A stretch of DNA of 64,000 nt from Chlorokybus atmophyticus. Lineage: Eukaryota > Streptophyta > Chlorokybophyceae > Chlorokybales > Chlorokybaceae. The stretch lies in NCBI GenBank assembly GCA_009103225.1, contig RHPI01001428.1, positions 88,199 through 152,198 on the forward strand. The letters run 5' to 3'. The notes beneath the pieces were generated by a model that saw only the letters and a list, made by a program, of their open reading frames with translations, was not told where the DNA came from and did not search any database. Each line of letters opens with the position of its first letter. Positions within the stretch are counted from its first letter, which is position 1. Positions 41,127-54,454 of this stretch are shown here, piece by piece. Position numbers and translations under genes: made by a program.

Positions 41127-41873
41127 ATGGCTGACATAGATAGTATGCCCATCGAGTCCCTTGATCTGCACAACTACGCTTCATGGTCGCTAAGAATGAA
41201 GTTGGTGCTGATCCGCAAGAAGCTCTGAAGTTTTGTCGACCCCACCTCCTCCACATTATTGCGGCTGAGAACAGGTGACGCTGGTCCCTGGACAGAGCAC
41301 TCACAATCAGCTTTTGCGCTGATAGACTTGCACGTCAAAGATTTTCCATCTCCTTCTTATTGCGGATTGCAAAACTGGATGAGGCGTGGGAGGTCTTCGA
41401 CACCCTCTTCAAGGTCAATAGCAACTTGCGCAAGCTGCAGCTGAGACGCAAGTTGACACTGTTAAAGATGGAGCACAAAAAAACAATTCAGAAGTACATC
41501 TCGCGCAAGGGAGCTTTGGCAAGACCTTGCAGCAGTGGGCCACGATGTGACGAAAGAGGAGGTGATGTGGGCAGTTTTAGCTGGCTTAGGAAAGAGCTTT
41601 GCTACGTTAATGACTATGTTGGAGTCCTCATGTGTGGTATTGAAGTTTGCTAATGTAGTGCCTAAACTGCGAGCTGTGGAAGGCAAGTTGGATGTTCAAG
41701 AGATAGAGAATGGTGGAGAACCTATCGCACGTTGTGCTTCATCCTCTCAACATACACGTAGCAGGAGCAAAGCAGGTGGTGGGAAGCCATTACGCGACAA
41801 AGAGTGTCACTACTGCAAGATGAAGGGCCACTTCATTCGCAAGTCAGAAGAGGATCCACGAAGAGGCAACTAA
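41127..41873 (+). pseudogene. Broken copia gag
   Basis: Starts MADIDSMPIESLDLHNYASW at 41127. A Trp codon has become TGA at ~41226, frameshifts lie near 41360 and 41510, and the knuckle CHYCKMKGHFIRKS has lost its last Cys. Otherwise parallel to the intact gag at 31587-32372. Confidence 0.87.
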
Positions 41874-42552
41874 GGAGGAGCACACCACGATGGCGATTGC
41901 TTTCTAACATTGGTGAGGACCTCAAGGAGTTGCAATGGATGGTTTTCGTCCGTCCTCTCCCACTGCAAGGGCGCGTGAAGGACGTGCGTAGACGGACGTC
42001 GCAGTCACAAAGGTCTGTGAGAGTTACCACTAGCCTGAGTAGTTGCTGGTGTTGAGCTGCATACACTAGAGGTTGCATTGTTGTGGAATTGTTTTTTGTA
42101 GCACACAGGTGTGCGATACTGCTTAGAACACTTCAATTGATTGGCATGCAAGGAATCAGTTGTATAGCTAGCTAACAGGAGATGGGAGGGGTGCTTTCCT
42201 TGGTAGAAGGGTCTGATCAACCCTTGCACGGCCTACACTCTGGTACAGCATTGCTAAGGTAGAGAACTTAGTGTAGTTTATAGCATAGTTTGCCGTTGAG
42301 GGAGTCTTTGAAACCACCTGAGCAAGGTCAGGCGTGGTGTGGTGGAACCTGCTGCAACAACTATGAGGAGGAAACAAGGAGTATTGGAACCTTGTAGTCC
42401 TACTGGCAGCACGAGGAGAAGGATGGTGTCATGGAGACAAGCATCAAGTCCGTGGGAGCAACACATCCGTGGGAGTGTTCAATGGAGCAAGTTAATGTGG
42501 GTAAGCTTGTGAGAAGATCTTGGAGTTCAAGGTCAAGCTGCTCGCGTGGGAG

Positions 42553-42924
42553 TGTCAAAAGTTATAAGTTGTAGAAAGTACATGTATAAGCGGCGCCTAT
42601 ATGTAGTTGGTACGATCAGCTTAACCTTTATTATTACGGGAGTTACGAAAGTTACGGGAGTTACGGCAGTCATGGTGAACCATGGTCAACTTTGACTTTG
42701 ACCGTTGACTTTGACCATTGACTAGTGTTGACTAGTGTTGACTTTGACCAGAGTTGATTAGACTTGACTAGTGCTTAACATATAAGACACTTTATACTGC
42801 TTAATACAGTAGGTCGCACATTGTCTCTATAGTTGGCGTGTTTGTTGCACTTGTTCTTAGTGTGTGCACACTTGTATGTAAGAGGCAAATACACACACAC
42901 TAGGCGCATCGCTAGTTTTCAACA
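42553..42924 (+). repeat. 3' LTR of second gag-only element (372 bp)
   Basis: TGTCAAAAGTTATAAG...TTTTCAACA; noticeably diverged from its partner, unlike the young element. Confidence 0.86.
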
Positions 42925-43269
42925 ATTATCTGTATGCAAACTTACATCTATACAAGTGTGATTCCCCAAGCACTTTACTTGCAGTATGACTTTAAGCCGC
43001 ATTGCACTCCTCCCCACCCATTGCGTGACGATGTGTCACATGCTAAGATTAAAAATCAACAAGACATGAAGGTGGTCAACCCTCATGGTTGCCCCTTGCG
43101 GGTGCACCCTCACTTAATAGGTTTGGCATAATAGGGTTGCGCACGCTTTGTGCACACATGTTAAAGGGCGTGTTAGCTACACTATGGCTTACCTAGGCAT
43201 GGGTAAGGTCTCCATGAGTTGCAAGGCACTCTTGCAACAACTCTTGACATTTTGTCAAGTCTCTTACCA
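42925..43269. other. Spacer, perhaps gypsy 3' end
   Basis: No frame of note. On the minus strand it follows the chromodomain and contains TGTGACACATCGTCACG (~43026-43042), which could be an LTR start; unproven. Confidence 0.3.
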
Positions 43270-45180
43270 AGATTCACGCATTGTGTTCACCACTATAGCC
43301 TTTCCATGGTACGAGGTAATCGGGAAAACGGTTTCTTCTATGAGAGCGGTGCGTCAATATCGCCTTTACCTCATACTCCCACTCACCATCTTCCAACTGC
43401 GGTAGAGGTGGGGGCTAGACTCTACTACCACTCTTGTACTCCCTTACCAGCGATACATGAAACACATTATGTGCTCAAAGTGCTGTGGGAGGCGAAGCCT
43501 ATACGCTACGGCGCCAACGGGATTTAGCACCTTAAAAGAACCAATCCACTTGAGTAGAAGCTTCTTACTTCCCCGACTCTGGATTGATCATGTTTTTCAT
43601 GCTCAGCAACACTTGTTGCCCAACACTAAACAATACCTCTCGACGATCCTTGTCGGCAAAGTACTTTTGGCGGCCTTGAGCACTTTTCATAGCGGCCTTG
43701 GCTTTGGTTAGCGCATCTTGTATGCGTGCGGCAAGCTCACTAGTTACCGGTGCCCTTGCCTTCTTGCCGAACATCTTCTCACCAGGCGCACAAGAATGTT
43801 TGCATTGTTCAAGTGAAAGGGACTCTCCTTCACCGATTCTTGATAGGCCGAGTTCATGCCGAACTCCACTACATCTAGTAGCTCATCCTAGTTGTCTTGA
43901 CTTGCTGATACATAGTGTAACAAGGCGCGTATTAAGTTCCTATTTATTCTCTCCGTTTGCCCATCAATTCGGGGATGGTATGCAGTGGACATGGATTGCT
44001 TAATTCATAGTGTCTCACACACTCTACCCGAATGCTCCCATGATCCTCGGGTCTCTACTCGAGATCAACTCCTTAGGGAGTCCATGGAGCTTAAACACAT
44101 TTGCTATGCATAACCTAGCAAACTCAACCGCGTTGATCTCCGTCTTACATGCGGCAAAATGAGCCAATATGCTTAGCCTATCCACAAAGACAACAATGGC
44201 CGTGTTGCCATGTGCTGTCTTAGGTAGCTCCGTACTCAAGTCCATCCTCACGCTCTCCCACGTGTTATTGGGCACGGGTAGAGGAACAAGGAAGCCACCC
44301 ATACGTGCATTTTTAGACTTGTTGCATTGATATGGGTCGCATGTCTTCACGTATGCTTAAATGTCACTTACCATTGAAGGCCACCAATAGCTTCTTTGTG
44401 CAAGCTTGATGGTCCTCTTACTGCCAAAGTGCCCTCGGTAGGGAGGGTCATGCATCTCGTTCATGCATGCCACTCGAAGACCCGGCCCATTTGGCACCAC
44501 TACCGCCTCACCCTTAAACCAGTAGTTGCCTTGTTGGCCTAATTTGATCTCGTCTAAGTCTTTGAACCATAGGTTCATGTGGTAAGCACTTGCTATTCTG
44601 GCTTCCAAGCTAGTGGGCTCTCTTGCGCTGGCTTCACTCGCTTCATGCACTCGTGATCTTGTCACGACCGCAATGATTAAAGCTTTAGCCCCAAAGCTTG
44701 AGCTTAGTGGGCACGCTACTTGGAGGGTCCGCAACATTGGTCCTCCCCCGTCCATACTCCCCTTCAAAGTCAAAGCGCGATAGGAACTCCGCCCACCGTG
44801 CTTGTCTTCGAGACAAGTTGGGTTGTTTGAAAAGGAAGATGAGGGCATTGTGGTCGGTGACAACCTTGAACTTCATCCCCCCTCCAAATACTAACGCCAT
44901 GTCCACAAGGCGTTTAATACACCAAGTAACTCTTAGTCGGTTGTGGTGTAGTTGCGCTCGGCGTCACTAAAATTGTGTGACTTAAAAGCAATGAAATGTC
45001 CATTGTGTAGCAACACCGCACCTGTGCCGTACAAGCTAGCATCACATATTACCTGAATGGGTTGAGAGAAGTCCGGCATTTGCATCACTAGTGCATTCAC
45101 CAATGCATCTTTGATGCCATTACAAGCTCGTTGTTGTTTCTCTCCCTTACTCCATTTCAGTATGTTTCATTATTTATACT
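43270..45180 (-). pseudogene. Ty3/gypsy chromovirus pol remnant: RNase H, integrase, chromodomain
   Basis: RNase H: QVICDASLYGTGAVLLHNGH (~45055-44995), AERNYTT (~44950), KFKVVTDHNALIFLFKQPNL (~44885-44825). Integrase zinc region and core: GHFGSKRTIKLAQRSYWWPS (~44430-44370), TCDPYQCNK, VFVDRLS (~44190) and SSRDPRIMG (~44045). C-terminal domain FADKDRREVLFSVGQQVLLS (~43655-43600). Chromodomain: WEYEVKAILTHR and DYLVPWKGYSGEHNA then a TGA where Trp is expected (~43380-43270). RT, protease and gag are missing beyond 45180. Chromodomains in this clade direct integration to marked chromatin. Confidence 0.88.
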
Positions 45181-45296
45181 GATGTGGCCTGATGATAATG
45201 CATAGTAGTCTGCTGGTGTTGTGGTTACACAGTAGATAATACAAAATATTAGGTACTATCCAACGACATTTCATTATGGCAAAAGGCATCACTGTG

Positions 45297-45682
45297 TGTT
45301 GAAGGTTGAGAATATGAGGTTTGCTGGAATAGTTATAGAACAGTCAGCCTATTGATGTCTCAGGCCATGTGCGGCGATTTTGCTATGTGAGTTACAATTA
45401 TGGGAAATATGGGAGTTACGACAATCATGGTCAACTTCGATTTTATTTGTTGATTAGTGTTTACTAATGTTGGCTGTGACTGTGGACTACTGTTGATTAA
45501 AGTTGACTAGTTCTTTCTAGTGTTGACTAGCTGAGTAGATCAGTCATTGTATGTGGCACATGCAGGTGCAACTGCAATTTATTTCTCTTTGGTGTTGACA
45601 TGCTTGTATCTTACACTTGGTGTTCCCCTAATGTGAGAACATGTATGAGGTAGGGCGCATACATGCACACTACCTTCTAACA
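45297..45682 (+). repeat. Diverged solo copia LTR (subfamily B)
   Basis: TGTTGAAGG...CTTCTAACA, ~386 bp. The 3' third matches, in inverse complement, the start of the LTR at 62728 (AAGGTAGTGTGCATGTATGC versus the equivalent there). Flanks CTGTG and CTGCA agree at 3 of 5 bases, a possible eroded TSD. Confidence 0.7.
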
Positions 45683-46504
45683 CTGCAATGCGGGCTTTCG
45701 ACAGCAGTGCCGGCTGCGCGCGCTGTCGCGCTATATGGTCAGTATCAATGATATCGCAGAATTAATCGACACGACCAGCATAGACTCATTATGATGTTTG
45801 AAGGTCACACAATAGAGACGCTGATATATACTGAAAAAACAGCCATTATGCTGATAACGGCATAATAGACGTAAAGATGACCAAAGTTCCCAACATGCGA
45901 CATTGATGGGCAAACAGTTCCACGGCGGTTGTGAATTCAGCGGTCAAGCCTAATAAGGCCCTTTGGCAAAGTGGCCCACCACCTGATACATGGTCTGCGC
46001 TCTTTGTAAGGAGAAGATGAACGGAGCGTGCACGGGGCGCTCCTGATGTCTCTTGGCTTAACTTGGAGGCCGGTCGAACCATAATGCATAAACCATGCAT
46101 AATCCCATACATATTACACTTGTACCTATGTATGAGCGCGATTATGTCAAACCCTAACATACAAACCAAGCATGGTCCCATATTTGCGACAAGACCATGC
46201 ATATTTCACGTGTATTCCTTGAAGCCTGACTAGCTTAGTTCAAGTACATAATACTGTAGACCACATGGTCCACATATCTCATGTCAACTGCGCACCAACT
46301 ATGGTGCGTGGTAAAGGACGATGACTTCTTCAACACGGACTTGAAACAATATATGGTCCGGCTATCTCTAAAAGTTGGTCCATACATGGTTTGTGGATTT
46401 CATGTTATAGGGGAGGTTGCCGATCCGGCGGCATGGACCATTCATGGTTCATGACTATCAGGCAGTGTGCACCAATCATGTTTGGATATACCTAGCTAAG
46501 TGTG
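45683..46504. other. No gene; region with recurrent CATGG/CATGC motifs
   Basis: Between 46080 and 46480 variants of CCATGCAT, CATGGTCC and TATGGTCC recur every 30-60 bases in both orientations. No coding signal and no clear period. Confidence 0.45.
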
Positions 46505-46882
46505 TGTTGAAAACTTGTGATGCGCATAGTGTGTGTGTATTTGCCTCCTACATACAAGTGTGCACACTAAGGATAAGTGCAGCAAGCACGCCAACTATAA
46601 AGACAATGTGCGACCCACTGTATTAAGCAGTATACAGTGTCTTATATACTATGCTACCAAGCACTAGTCAACTCTAGTTAACTCTGGTCAAAGTCAACAC
46701 TAGTCAACACTAGTCAACGGTCAAAGTCAATGGTCAAAGTCAAAGTTGACCATGGTTGACCCGAACTGCAGTAACTGTCATAACTCTCGTAACTCCCGTA
46801 CCTATATAGGTTAAGCTGATCGTCTCAACTACATGTAGGCGCCACCTATACATGTACTTTCAACAAGCTATAACATATAACA
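46505..46882 (-). repeat. Solo copia LTR with TSD GTGTG
   Basis: 378 bp, TGTTGAAAAC...TATAACA, same family and length as the 379-bp LTRs. Flanked by GTGTG at 46500-46504 and 46883-46887. No interior: the product of LTR-LTR recombination. Confidence 0.9.
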
Positions 46883-49800
46883 GTGTGTTATATTACTAAT
46901 GCACCATCGCACATATTCCAAGCAATTGTAAAAGTACATACAATGGCTACTTGGTAGCTAGGGGACTTTTAAGTCCACAAGCTACCATGTCTCTAGTGGA
47001 CTTCAACCATTAGGTGTATGGCAATGTCACTAGCTCATACCAAACTATAACATATGTACACTAGGTTGCTGCTTGCCTGCTTGTGATGGAAGTTGTGTCA
47101 ACTCGTTTGCAAGCCAAAGCAAACTGGCTATGTGCATGTTCCCTTCCATGTGTAGTGCCCTGAGAGCCATGGCATTAACTTACACCATACAAATATTGTA
47201 CTGCATAACACATATGTACAAACATGGTCACAACTCTTGAAAGATTGTATACACACATAGCTTGTTTAGCAGCCTTTACTTGGCTTTTATTGTATAAGCA
47301 GCAATGGTGTGTACTTAACAATTAAGGCTCTGGGTTATGTCACTCTTCCTTCCTTCCATGGTAAGACAGGAGTAAGCGAGGTTTATGTAAAGTCATGGTG
47401 TGCGTAGCAATTGGCATCTATGCTTCATTGAGCAATTTTATGTGGACCACTATTCCATAAAGGCGATCCACAATTGAAGCGCTACATTAGCACCATCATT
47501 GGTGGTGCCGGCTCGGTACGGCCCTCTTGCCCAAGATTCGGTCCCTTTGACATTTAATCTACCATTACCATAATTACCATTGTTAATGCATGCAACAGTA
47601 GTGTGCACACCACCACTAGTCCAATTGTAAAGAAATAAAACACTGTAGGCAGGTCATTGTATAGTGTACGACCTAGTAGCTTCTTTGTAGGCTATATGGA
47701 CTAAGCGCGCTAAGTTATTATTCAAATGCACCGGTGTTGGACTGAGCTTTTTGACGTATAATGAAGCGCCTACACATACACAAGATCTAGGCGCTAAACT
47801 TGTTGGCGCCTATCATGTTGTAAGCGCATGGCAACGCTTCCATCAATTGGCACCTACTATTGGCAAATGTTATTAAGTAAGCAGTAGTCGCCCAACTCAA
47901 TTGTTACTTATATTATACATAGGTCCAATAAGAGCTGTCAGTCAAACCATGCTCCACGATTTGTGCTCATCCCATTCATGGACGGCGGTAACAGGACGTA
48001 ATGTAAGCGCCACAGTGGTTGCTATCGCTGCTTATATAATGAGAATTAACAACACATGAGCCTCTACAGCCATATAGGCGCTTGAATGGAGGTTTAATAA
48101 CAAAGCCGCGAAGAGTCCACAAAGGCATGACGCCTACAATGGTTAATTTAGTAACTGCAATACATTGTAACATGTTTAAAGCATCTCCAATGCAAGTGCA
48201 AGTTCAGCACAATTTTCCGCTCAGCTCGAACCTGTCCTCGGGTATGGGTTGCTAAACATGGCGGCAATATGGTATGCTGTGGTTGCAGCTGCGGCTCCGA
48301 GGCCTCGTTAATGGGGCGTTAGTGTTGCAAGCCTACAGGCTTGGCGCTAAAGCTAGGAGTGGTTGGTGCCCCGCCCATACTGGTAGCCTCTTGAGTTGCA
48401 GGCGCTGTCTCAAGCTATATGGAAGCAACATCTTTAGCATCAGCGATAGGCTCATGCAAGTATGCTGGCAATGTCTTACTTAAGTGCACCAATTACAACT
48501 GACATGCTTTCTCTTATGTAATGCGCAAGCTCTACTCAACTAATCATTATTAATTGGTGCTTGACTTGGCAGCACTACTTAAACTGGAACAATTAACAGC
48601 GTCAATCGTCGTAAAGCTGCCCTGCTAAATGCTTCCCTTAACAATAGCTCATGACATGGTCCCTCCATGCCTAAGTACCTCTGCGCCAGCTCGGATGTCT
48701 CATGCTCGCGTGCACTTCCTTGCGCAAACATCCTTGGGCTTGTTGCTGGCCTACAAGTCGATACCTGTAGGTACTACCTTTGGGTGTCATTGCTTGTGCT
48801 CGGGTAGATGTCGTTCAATGCGCTATTGCTGTTGGCTTTGCTGTTGCCGTTGTAGCTATTGCTTGCTACTCACGTGTTGCTTGCATTGTTGCATTTGTTG
48901 TCGCACAATTGGTGTCATAACGTGGTCTAAAACAACTGACACCTGTAACATTGTGGTTAGCGTGTGCATTGCAAAGCCCGCTTTCCACATACATGCATTG
49001 CCTTCAGGCGTACACACATGTGGGTGTGCTGATACATATGCTGCTCTATCTTACTATAGGTTTGTGGGTGTGCTCCTCCTCCTGCCCGCAAGCTCATTTC
49101 AATGTGTAGCAACATTGATGGCGCACAAGGTGCTTCCTGCAATGCAATTCCAAGCTACTCTCATGCAGGCTATCTTGTGAGAGCATGCTCAAGCTGCTGC
49201 TTTTTTGTCTACAAAATGGTGAAGTCATATAGAGTGCTACCTTGTGAGGAAGAACGCTGGTTGAGAAGAGCAATGCAAATATGCACTTTGATCGAGGAAA
49301 ACCACATACCTGCCTTTGCTCAAATGTGCACGAGCATGCATTGCAGCGTGCACATACACATGTACATGTGTATGTGTAATCACAAGTGTTGAGGCATCCA
49401 AGCATATATGTACTTGAACGTGTGTGTGCCACCACACGTGCTGCACAATCTCCCTTGATGCTGGTCTACAGGTGTGGGTTGTGGTAGGCGTGGAAGGTGT
49501 AGGGTGGCAGTACATTTGTGGCCTTTAAACATGTGATCTGCAGGCGTGCAAGCTAGCGCCCTTGTACATGCTCGGAAGAGTTGTTGTAATATATTAGGTG
49601 TATTTCAAGTTCGGTGCTATGAAATTGTCCAACTCACATATGTATATATGTGAATTTTACAAATACTCTTACATCACATTCGCATATGCATAAAGTTTAT
49701 CCGTTGCGGGCTAATTACACCACTACTATTGTTTGCATTATGCAATGAGCATTGGCCATGGTAGTGAATATTGGTGCACATTATGGTATACGGGTATTGC

Positions 49801-51284
49801 TGTGAGCGTGGTTTTATAGAAAAAATTTTTAACCCATAATGATCCACGCAGCTGGCCCAATACTGTAGTAAAGCATTAACGAACACAAACACACATTGGC
49901 CTCTTTGCGGCACCACTAATCGTTTGAAAGGTACAACAGCATTGGGTCCGTGAAACGGCCTGTTGTTAACTTATCGTTTTTAAATGGGGAGCCAGCTGTG
50001 GTCCCTCTTAATTTGTGCCAACCTCAGCCTGGACTGCGGATCCCATGAATCTGCGCAATGGCAATGTGCACATCTAGCTCATTGCGAACCCGCTAATGAG
50101 CTAGATGTACCTATTCTGTAAAGTTTAGTGCTTAAGTACTTAATACATAAGCACTGAGCAATCGGCACTCCAAGGCAGTGAACTACTAATTTCCTTGCTG
50201 CCTGAAAGTCGCGCATAAGTGACGGTGGTCACCCTCAATAGTGTTGTTGTCGACATCATGGGGTGGTGATGGTCGGTCTTCTAATGTGTGTGTCATCGTC
50301 GACTGTCAGCCCGTAGCGGTGTTTTTAAGTAGTGGTCGTGGCGTGGTGTGACACTTGATGTTGACATGTGGTGATGTTTGTTTGCGGGAGTCGAAGTTGA
50401 TCAATGTCTCTCGCCATCGCAGTGTCTGTTATAGCAGATTTGTTTATACAAACTACAATGAAGTTGGCTTGCTTGTTCTTATCAACTTAGATTGGTTACT
50501 GTTTATATATACTACTTTATATATACTATTATCGCTATGTTTATGAATGTGACTTAGAGTAACTACTAAACATGGTAGGCGCAATGCGCATATCAATTTG
50601 TGCAGTATAACAATCATTTGTTTATAATGGCTTTTTCCTTAATCTATCAACTATTTGCATTAACCGCAGGATTTATCTACTGTGCGATATTGAACTCGTT
50701 TGTAAGAACGCCTTTGAAACCAGTTAAGCAATGCTATAGGCGGTATTGGGCCATATATATGGGCTTGGTAATGCAGACGTTATAGCTTTACAAGCTACCA
50801 TGATTGTCGTATAAAGTCAACAAAAATGCTAGCTGTGTGCGCCATAAGCTTAAAACAATCAATGGCGTGTGCCAATGTCAGTTCGATAAAAATGGCTAAG
50901 TTACAATTTTTGTGGCCTCGTTTACTGCCACATATTGCTAAGAAAGCTTGAAACACGCACCTATAACCTTGGGCGATGTCATAACCATTGCAAAGCGTGT
51001 GAAGATCGCTACAACTTTTTCGTTAAAACAGACAACATACGTGTCGTAAACCCTCCCACGCCCGTAAATGCATTTCGACGAGGCCTTTCCTGTGCGAAGA
51101 ACTTTGTATGAAAACTATGTTAATGTGCATAAAGACCGCAGTGCAATCAGCTCAGTTTGGCCATGTTCGTCTACATCATTTGACGCCGACAACCTTTCGG
51201 CTACCATAATGGTGGGTGAAATCTCATTCACATGTTTATTTATGGTAATGTACATATGCAGCTGTTGAGGTAGCATTGGAGGAT
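46883..51284. other. 4.4 kb without recognisable genes
   Basis: AT-rich with short frames only. A 183-aa cysteine-rich frame at 48629-49180 arises from a TTGCTG/TTGTTG-rich stretch and shows no domain. No LTR ends, TIRs or RNA genes were found. The last ~200 bases may be very decayed YR recombinase. Confidence 0.5.
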
Positions 51285-51403
51285 ACTTCGCGCTTTGGCA
51301 CGCACTGATTGCTTGAATGGTGTGATCCAAGCGGTGAAGGTTAACACCCCACCACGTGTGGCAGCGGTTTGGGTGCTGCAAGTCCTCCGCCGCAACTAAA
51401 GGC

Positions 51404-51683
51404 TGTTAAGGGTTATAAGTTGTTGAAGGTACATGTATAGGTGGCGCCTACATGTAGTTGGTACGATCAGCTTAACCTTAACAATTACGGGAGTTACGAG
51501 TGTTACAGGAGTTATGGCAGTTATGGTCAAGCATGGTCAATTTTGACTTTGACCGTTGACTTTGACCGTTGATTGGTGTTGACTAGTGTTGACTTTTAAT
51601 AACATTGATTGGAGTTGACTAGTGCTTAGTAGCATAATATACAAGACACTGTATACTGCTGACTACAGCGGGTCGCACATTGT
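51404..51683 (+). repeat. Copia solo LTR, left piece
   Basis: TGTTAAGGGTTATAAG... with decamers, TTGAC array and the TATA region. It continues after the LINE at 59066-59235, ending TCTCAACA. The 5-bp duplication AAGGC (51399-51403, 59236-59240) frames the whole nest. Confidence 0.9.
51614..51683 (+). repeat. LINE target-site duplication, left copy (70 bp)
   Basis: Matches 59066-59135 at 62 of 70 positions by eye; both are LTR sequence running up to GGGTCGCACATTGT. Confidence 0.88.
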
Positions 51684-51743
51684 AACTCCCCCACTTCCGG
51701 CACTCAAGGGGTCTCTCACCAAAGCCCCTCCTCCACAGCTAAG

Positions 51744-52451
51744 TTGCTGTCCAGCTTGTCATCCGCATCTCTTGTCTCTCCCCATAACTCTATGGATGAT
51801 GTTGCTAGCGCTAGTGTAGATGCTAGTGCATTTATTGCCTGGCAAAATGCACTCTCCTCGGGTGCATTGATTTTCACATTTCCTTTCGTCGCATTTGGTG
51901 TTGCTAGTTCTCCAGACGGCATCCGCTCTCGCCGTTTGGCTTGGATAATGAGTGCATGCTCAAATAGTGCTTCTACCCCGCTATACTCATCAATCTACTG
52001 TCCCGGGGGGGGGGGGGCCAGGTTCATGTTGTCTTCACATCCCCGCGGCAGCTATTATAACTTTGCGCCGCTACACTGTAGGCTCCCTTCCCCGTTGAAA
52101 AGGCTCCCTTGTTCGTGTGAGGCGTTAGGAGGATGTCTCCGTTGCCAAAGATTGGTTTTCCTTCCCCGGCGCGCCCCCCTCCTTCCACTCCTTTCTTGCT
52201 GCTGCCATGGCTCCGTACGGAATCATGGGCCCATCTCTCCTCCCCTCTCAGGGCCCCTCCATCCTCTCAACCTTGGGGTCGAAGGCACGCTACCAGTTTG
52301 CAGCAAAGCCAGGCACTTTCCCCCCCTCCGGGCTCTGCCTTCCTGTTAATGTCAGTGGCCGCACTCTTCCTCTACCATTAACATTTTTTCCTCCCCCTCC
52401 CTGCGTGTGTGCGGGCACTGCAAGCTTAGGGGCCACCTGAGCTCGCGGTGC
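51744..52451 (+). pseudogene. LINE ORF1 remnant with CCHC knuckle
   Basis: Likely start MDDVASASVDASAFIAWQNA at ~51793. Later segments in shifted frames: GPSLLPSQGPSILSTLGSKA (~52230) and CGHCKLRGHLSSRC (~52408-52450), a perfect CX2CX4HX4C. Cut by the gap at 52488. RNA-binding protein of the element. Confidence 0.72.
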
Positions 52452-52487
52452 CCCTCCCTCCAGCACTCAGCCCCCCCNNNNNNNNNN

Positions 52488-53402
52488 NNNNNNNNNNNNN
52501 NNNNNNNNNNNNNNNNNNNNNNNNNNNNNNNNNNNNNNNNNNNNNNNNNNNNNNNNNNNNNNNNNNNNNNNNNNNNNNNNNNNNNNNNNNNNNNNNNNNN
52601 NNNNNNNNNNNNNNNNNNNNNNNNNNNNNNNNNNNNNNNNNNNNNNNNNNNNNNNNNNNNNNNNNNNNNNNNNNNNNNNNNNNNNNNNNNNNNNNNNNNN
52701 NNNNNNNNNNNNNNNNNNNNNNNNNNNNNNNNNNNNNNNNNNNNNNNNNNNNNNNNNNNNNNNNNNNNNNNNNNNNNNNNNNNNNNNNNNNNNNNNNNNN
52801 NNNNNNNNNNNNNNNNNNNNNNNNNNNNNNNNNNNNNNNNNNNNNNNNNNNNNNNNNNNNNNNNNNNNNNNNNNNNNNNNNNNNNNNNNNNNNNNNNNNN
52901 NNNNNNNNNNNNNNNNNNNNNNNNNNNNNNNNNNNNNNNNNNNNNNNNNNNNNNNNNNNNNNNNNNNNNNNNNNNNNNNNNNNNNNNNNNNNNNNNNNNN
53001 NNNNNNNNNNNNNNNNNNNNNNNNNNNNNNNNNNNNNNNNNNNNNNNNNNNNNNNNNNNNNNNNNNNNNNNNNNNNNNNNNNNNNNNNNNNNNNNNNNNN
53101 NNNNNNNNNNNNNNNNNNNNNNNNNNNNNNNNNNNNNNNNNNNNNNNNNNNNNNNNNNNNNNNNNNNNNNNNNNNNNNNNNNNNNNNNNNNNNNNNNNNN
53201 NNNNNNNNNNNNNNNNNNNNNNNNNNNNNNNNNNNNNNNNNNNNNNNNNNNNNNNNNNNNNNNNNNNNNNNNNNNNNNNNNNNNNNNNNNNNNNNNNNNN
53301 NNNNNNNNNNNNNNNNNNNNNNNNNNNNNNNNNNNNNNNNNNNNNNNNNNNNNNNNNNNNNNNNNNNNNNNNNNNNNNNNNNNNNNNNNNNNNNNNNNNN
53401 NN
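52488..53402. other. 915-base N gap within the LINE
   Basis: Preceded by C7. It removes the rest of ORF1. Confidence 0.98.
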
Positions 53403-54454
53403 ATTTCCTGCGCTTGGAGGCTCGCCGTGCTCTAATCAGAGCACGCTTTCAGCTGGACGCAGGTGCGGAAGTTCTCACTTTGAACTGAAGCCTGAGTGAG
53501 GCTCAGCTGCAGCCCACGATGAGGGCTCTCTGCTCTTGCTGTTGCCAGTGCGGGTCCAAAGCATTCAGTCGTGCGACCCTCTCCCTTTGCATCAGCAATG
53601 GCATACGCTGTCACACTGGCGTGCCTCTCTTCTTTCAGGCCGCAAGCCTTCTCTCTTTTCCTCCGCAATGGTGGACATTGTTGAGCGCTGGCGGTTGGCC
53701 CATCTCGACGCGTGCAGTGAGTGCACCCTCACTCGGCCTCACCCCGGAGGAGCCGGCACTCTCTCAACCTGTCTCTCGCGCAGCTTCACGGATGGTGGTG
53801 AAACGCCTCTTCTTCCCTCCCCCCTTTGCGGTGTTGCCTTCTTCGCCTGCTCCCTCTCACACTCGAATTCGTCTCCTCTCACCCTTCCGTCCCTCCCCTG
53901 ACACGCCGGTGGCAATGGCGCTAGTCCTCCGCTGCTTGCGGTTAATGTGGTGGTTGGGTGTGCGTTGTTCTCCGCTCTCGCATGACACCCCTCCCTTCTC
54001 CTTCCCCTCGCTTGTTCCCTCTTTAGCCCTGGGTGAGGAGGAAGGGGCGCTGCTCTACGCAGCAAGCTCATGCCTTGCGGTGAGTGATGATGCTCAATGG
54101 ACCTACTGACCGGAAGCCCGTCGAGCTCTCCATCCTCCCTCCCCTGATTCTCTTCTCATTTGAACAATCGGTCTACCGGGAGCCTTGATGGCGCAACCGT
54201 CAACGCTCAGGGGGACGATGTGTTTGCCTGGCTGGACATTGGCAAGCTGGACGGCTTTGGAGGTGGGATTGCTGCTTTACTAAGCGCCAGATCACTGTCA
54301 GCATTGCGGCTGTTCCGGGCGTCTCCCCCTCCTCTACCCGCCCTTACCCCTGACTCAGACAGCTCGTTGCGGGACTTGTTTAAGGGTTTAGGTGGGCACC
54401 AGGCCCCCTTCAACATCTCTGCTCTTCTTGGCATGTCAGTGGATGAGTGCTGAA
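53403..54454 (+). pseudogene. LINE region between the gap and the endonuclease
   Basis: C+T-rich with broken frames; a 97-aa segment at 54160-54453 (GDDVFAWLDIGKLDGFGGG) may be the ORF1 C-terminus. No domain recognised. Confidence 0.4.

Larger units (their letters stand above)
40627..42924 (+). mobile_element. Second gag-only copia element, degenerate
   Basis: LTRs 40627-41006 and 42553-42924, PBS 41007-41019, broken gag, non-coding 3' part, polypurine motif GCGTGGGAG before the right LTR. Interior of 1,546 bp matches the 30563-32873 element in plan and sequence. No matching 5-bp TSD (AAGGT versus ATTAT), so ends may have been altered by recombination or decay. It truncates the 5' side of the hAT gene. 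Confidence 0.85.

Noticed and set aside
40627..42924. Second gag-only element as two independent solo LTRs
   Set aside because: PBS, gag and polypurine motif lie in the correct places between the LTRs, so it is one element despite the missing TSD.
48629..49180. 183-aa cysteine-rich frame
   Set aside because: Arises from a TTGCTG-rich stretch; no signal of a real secreted protein and no supporting context.
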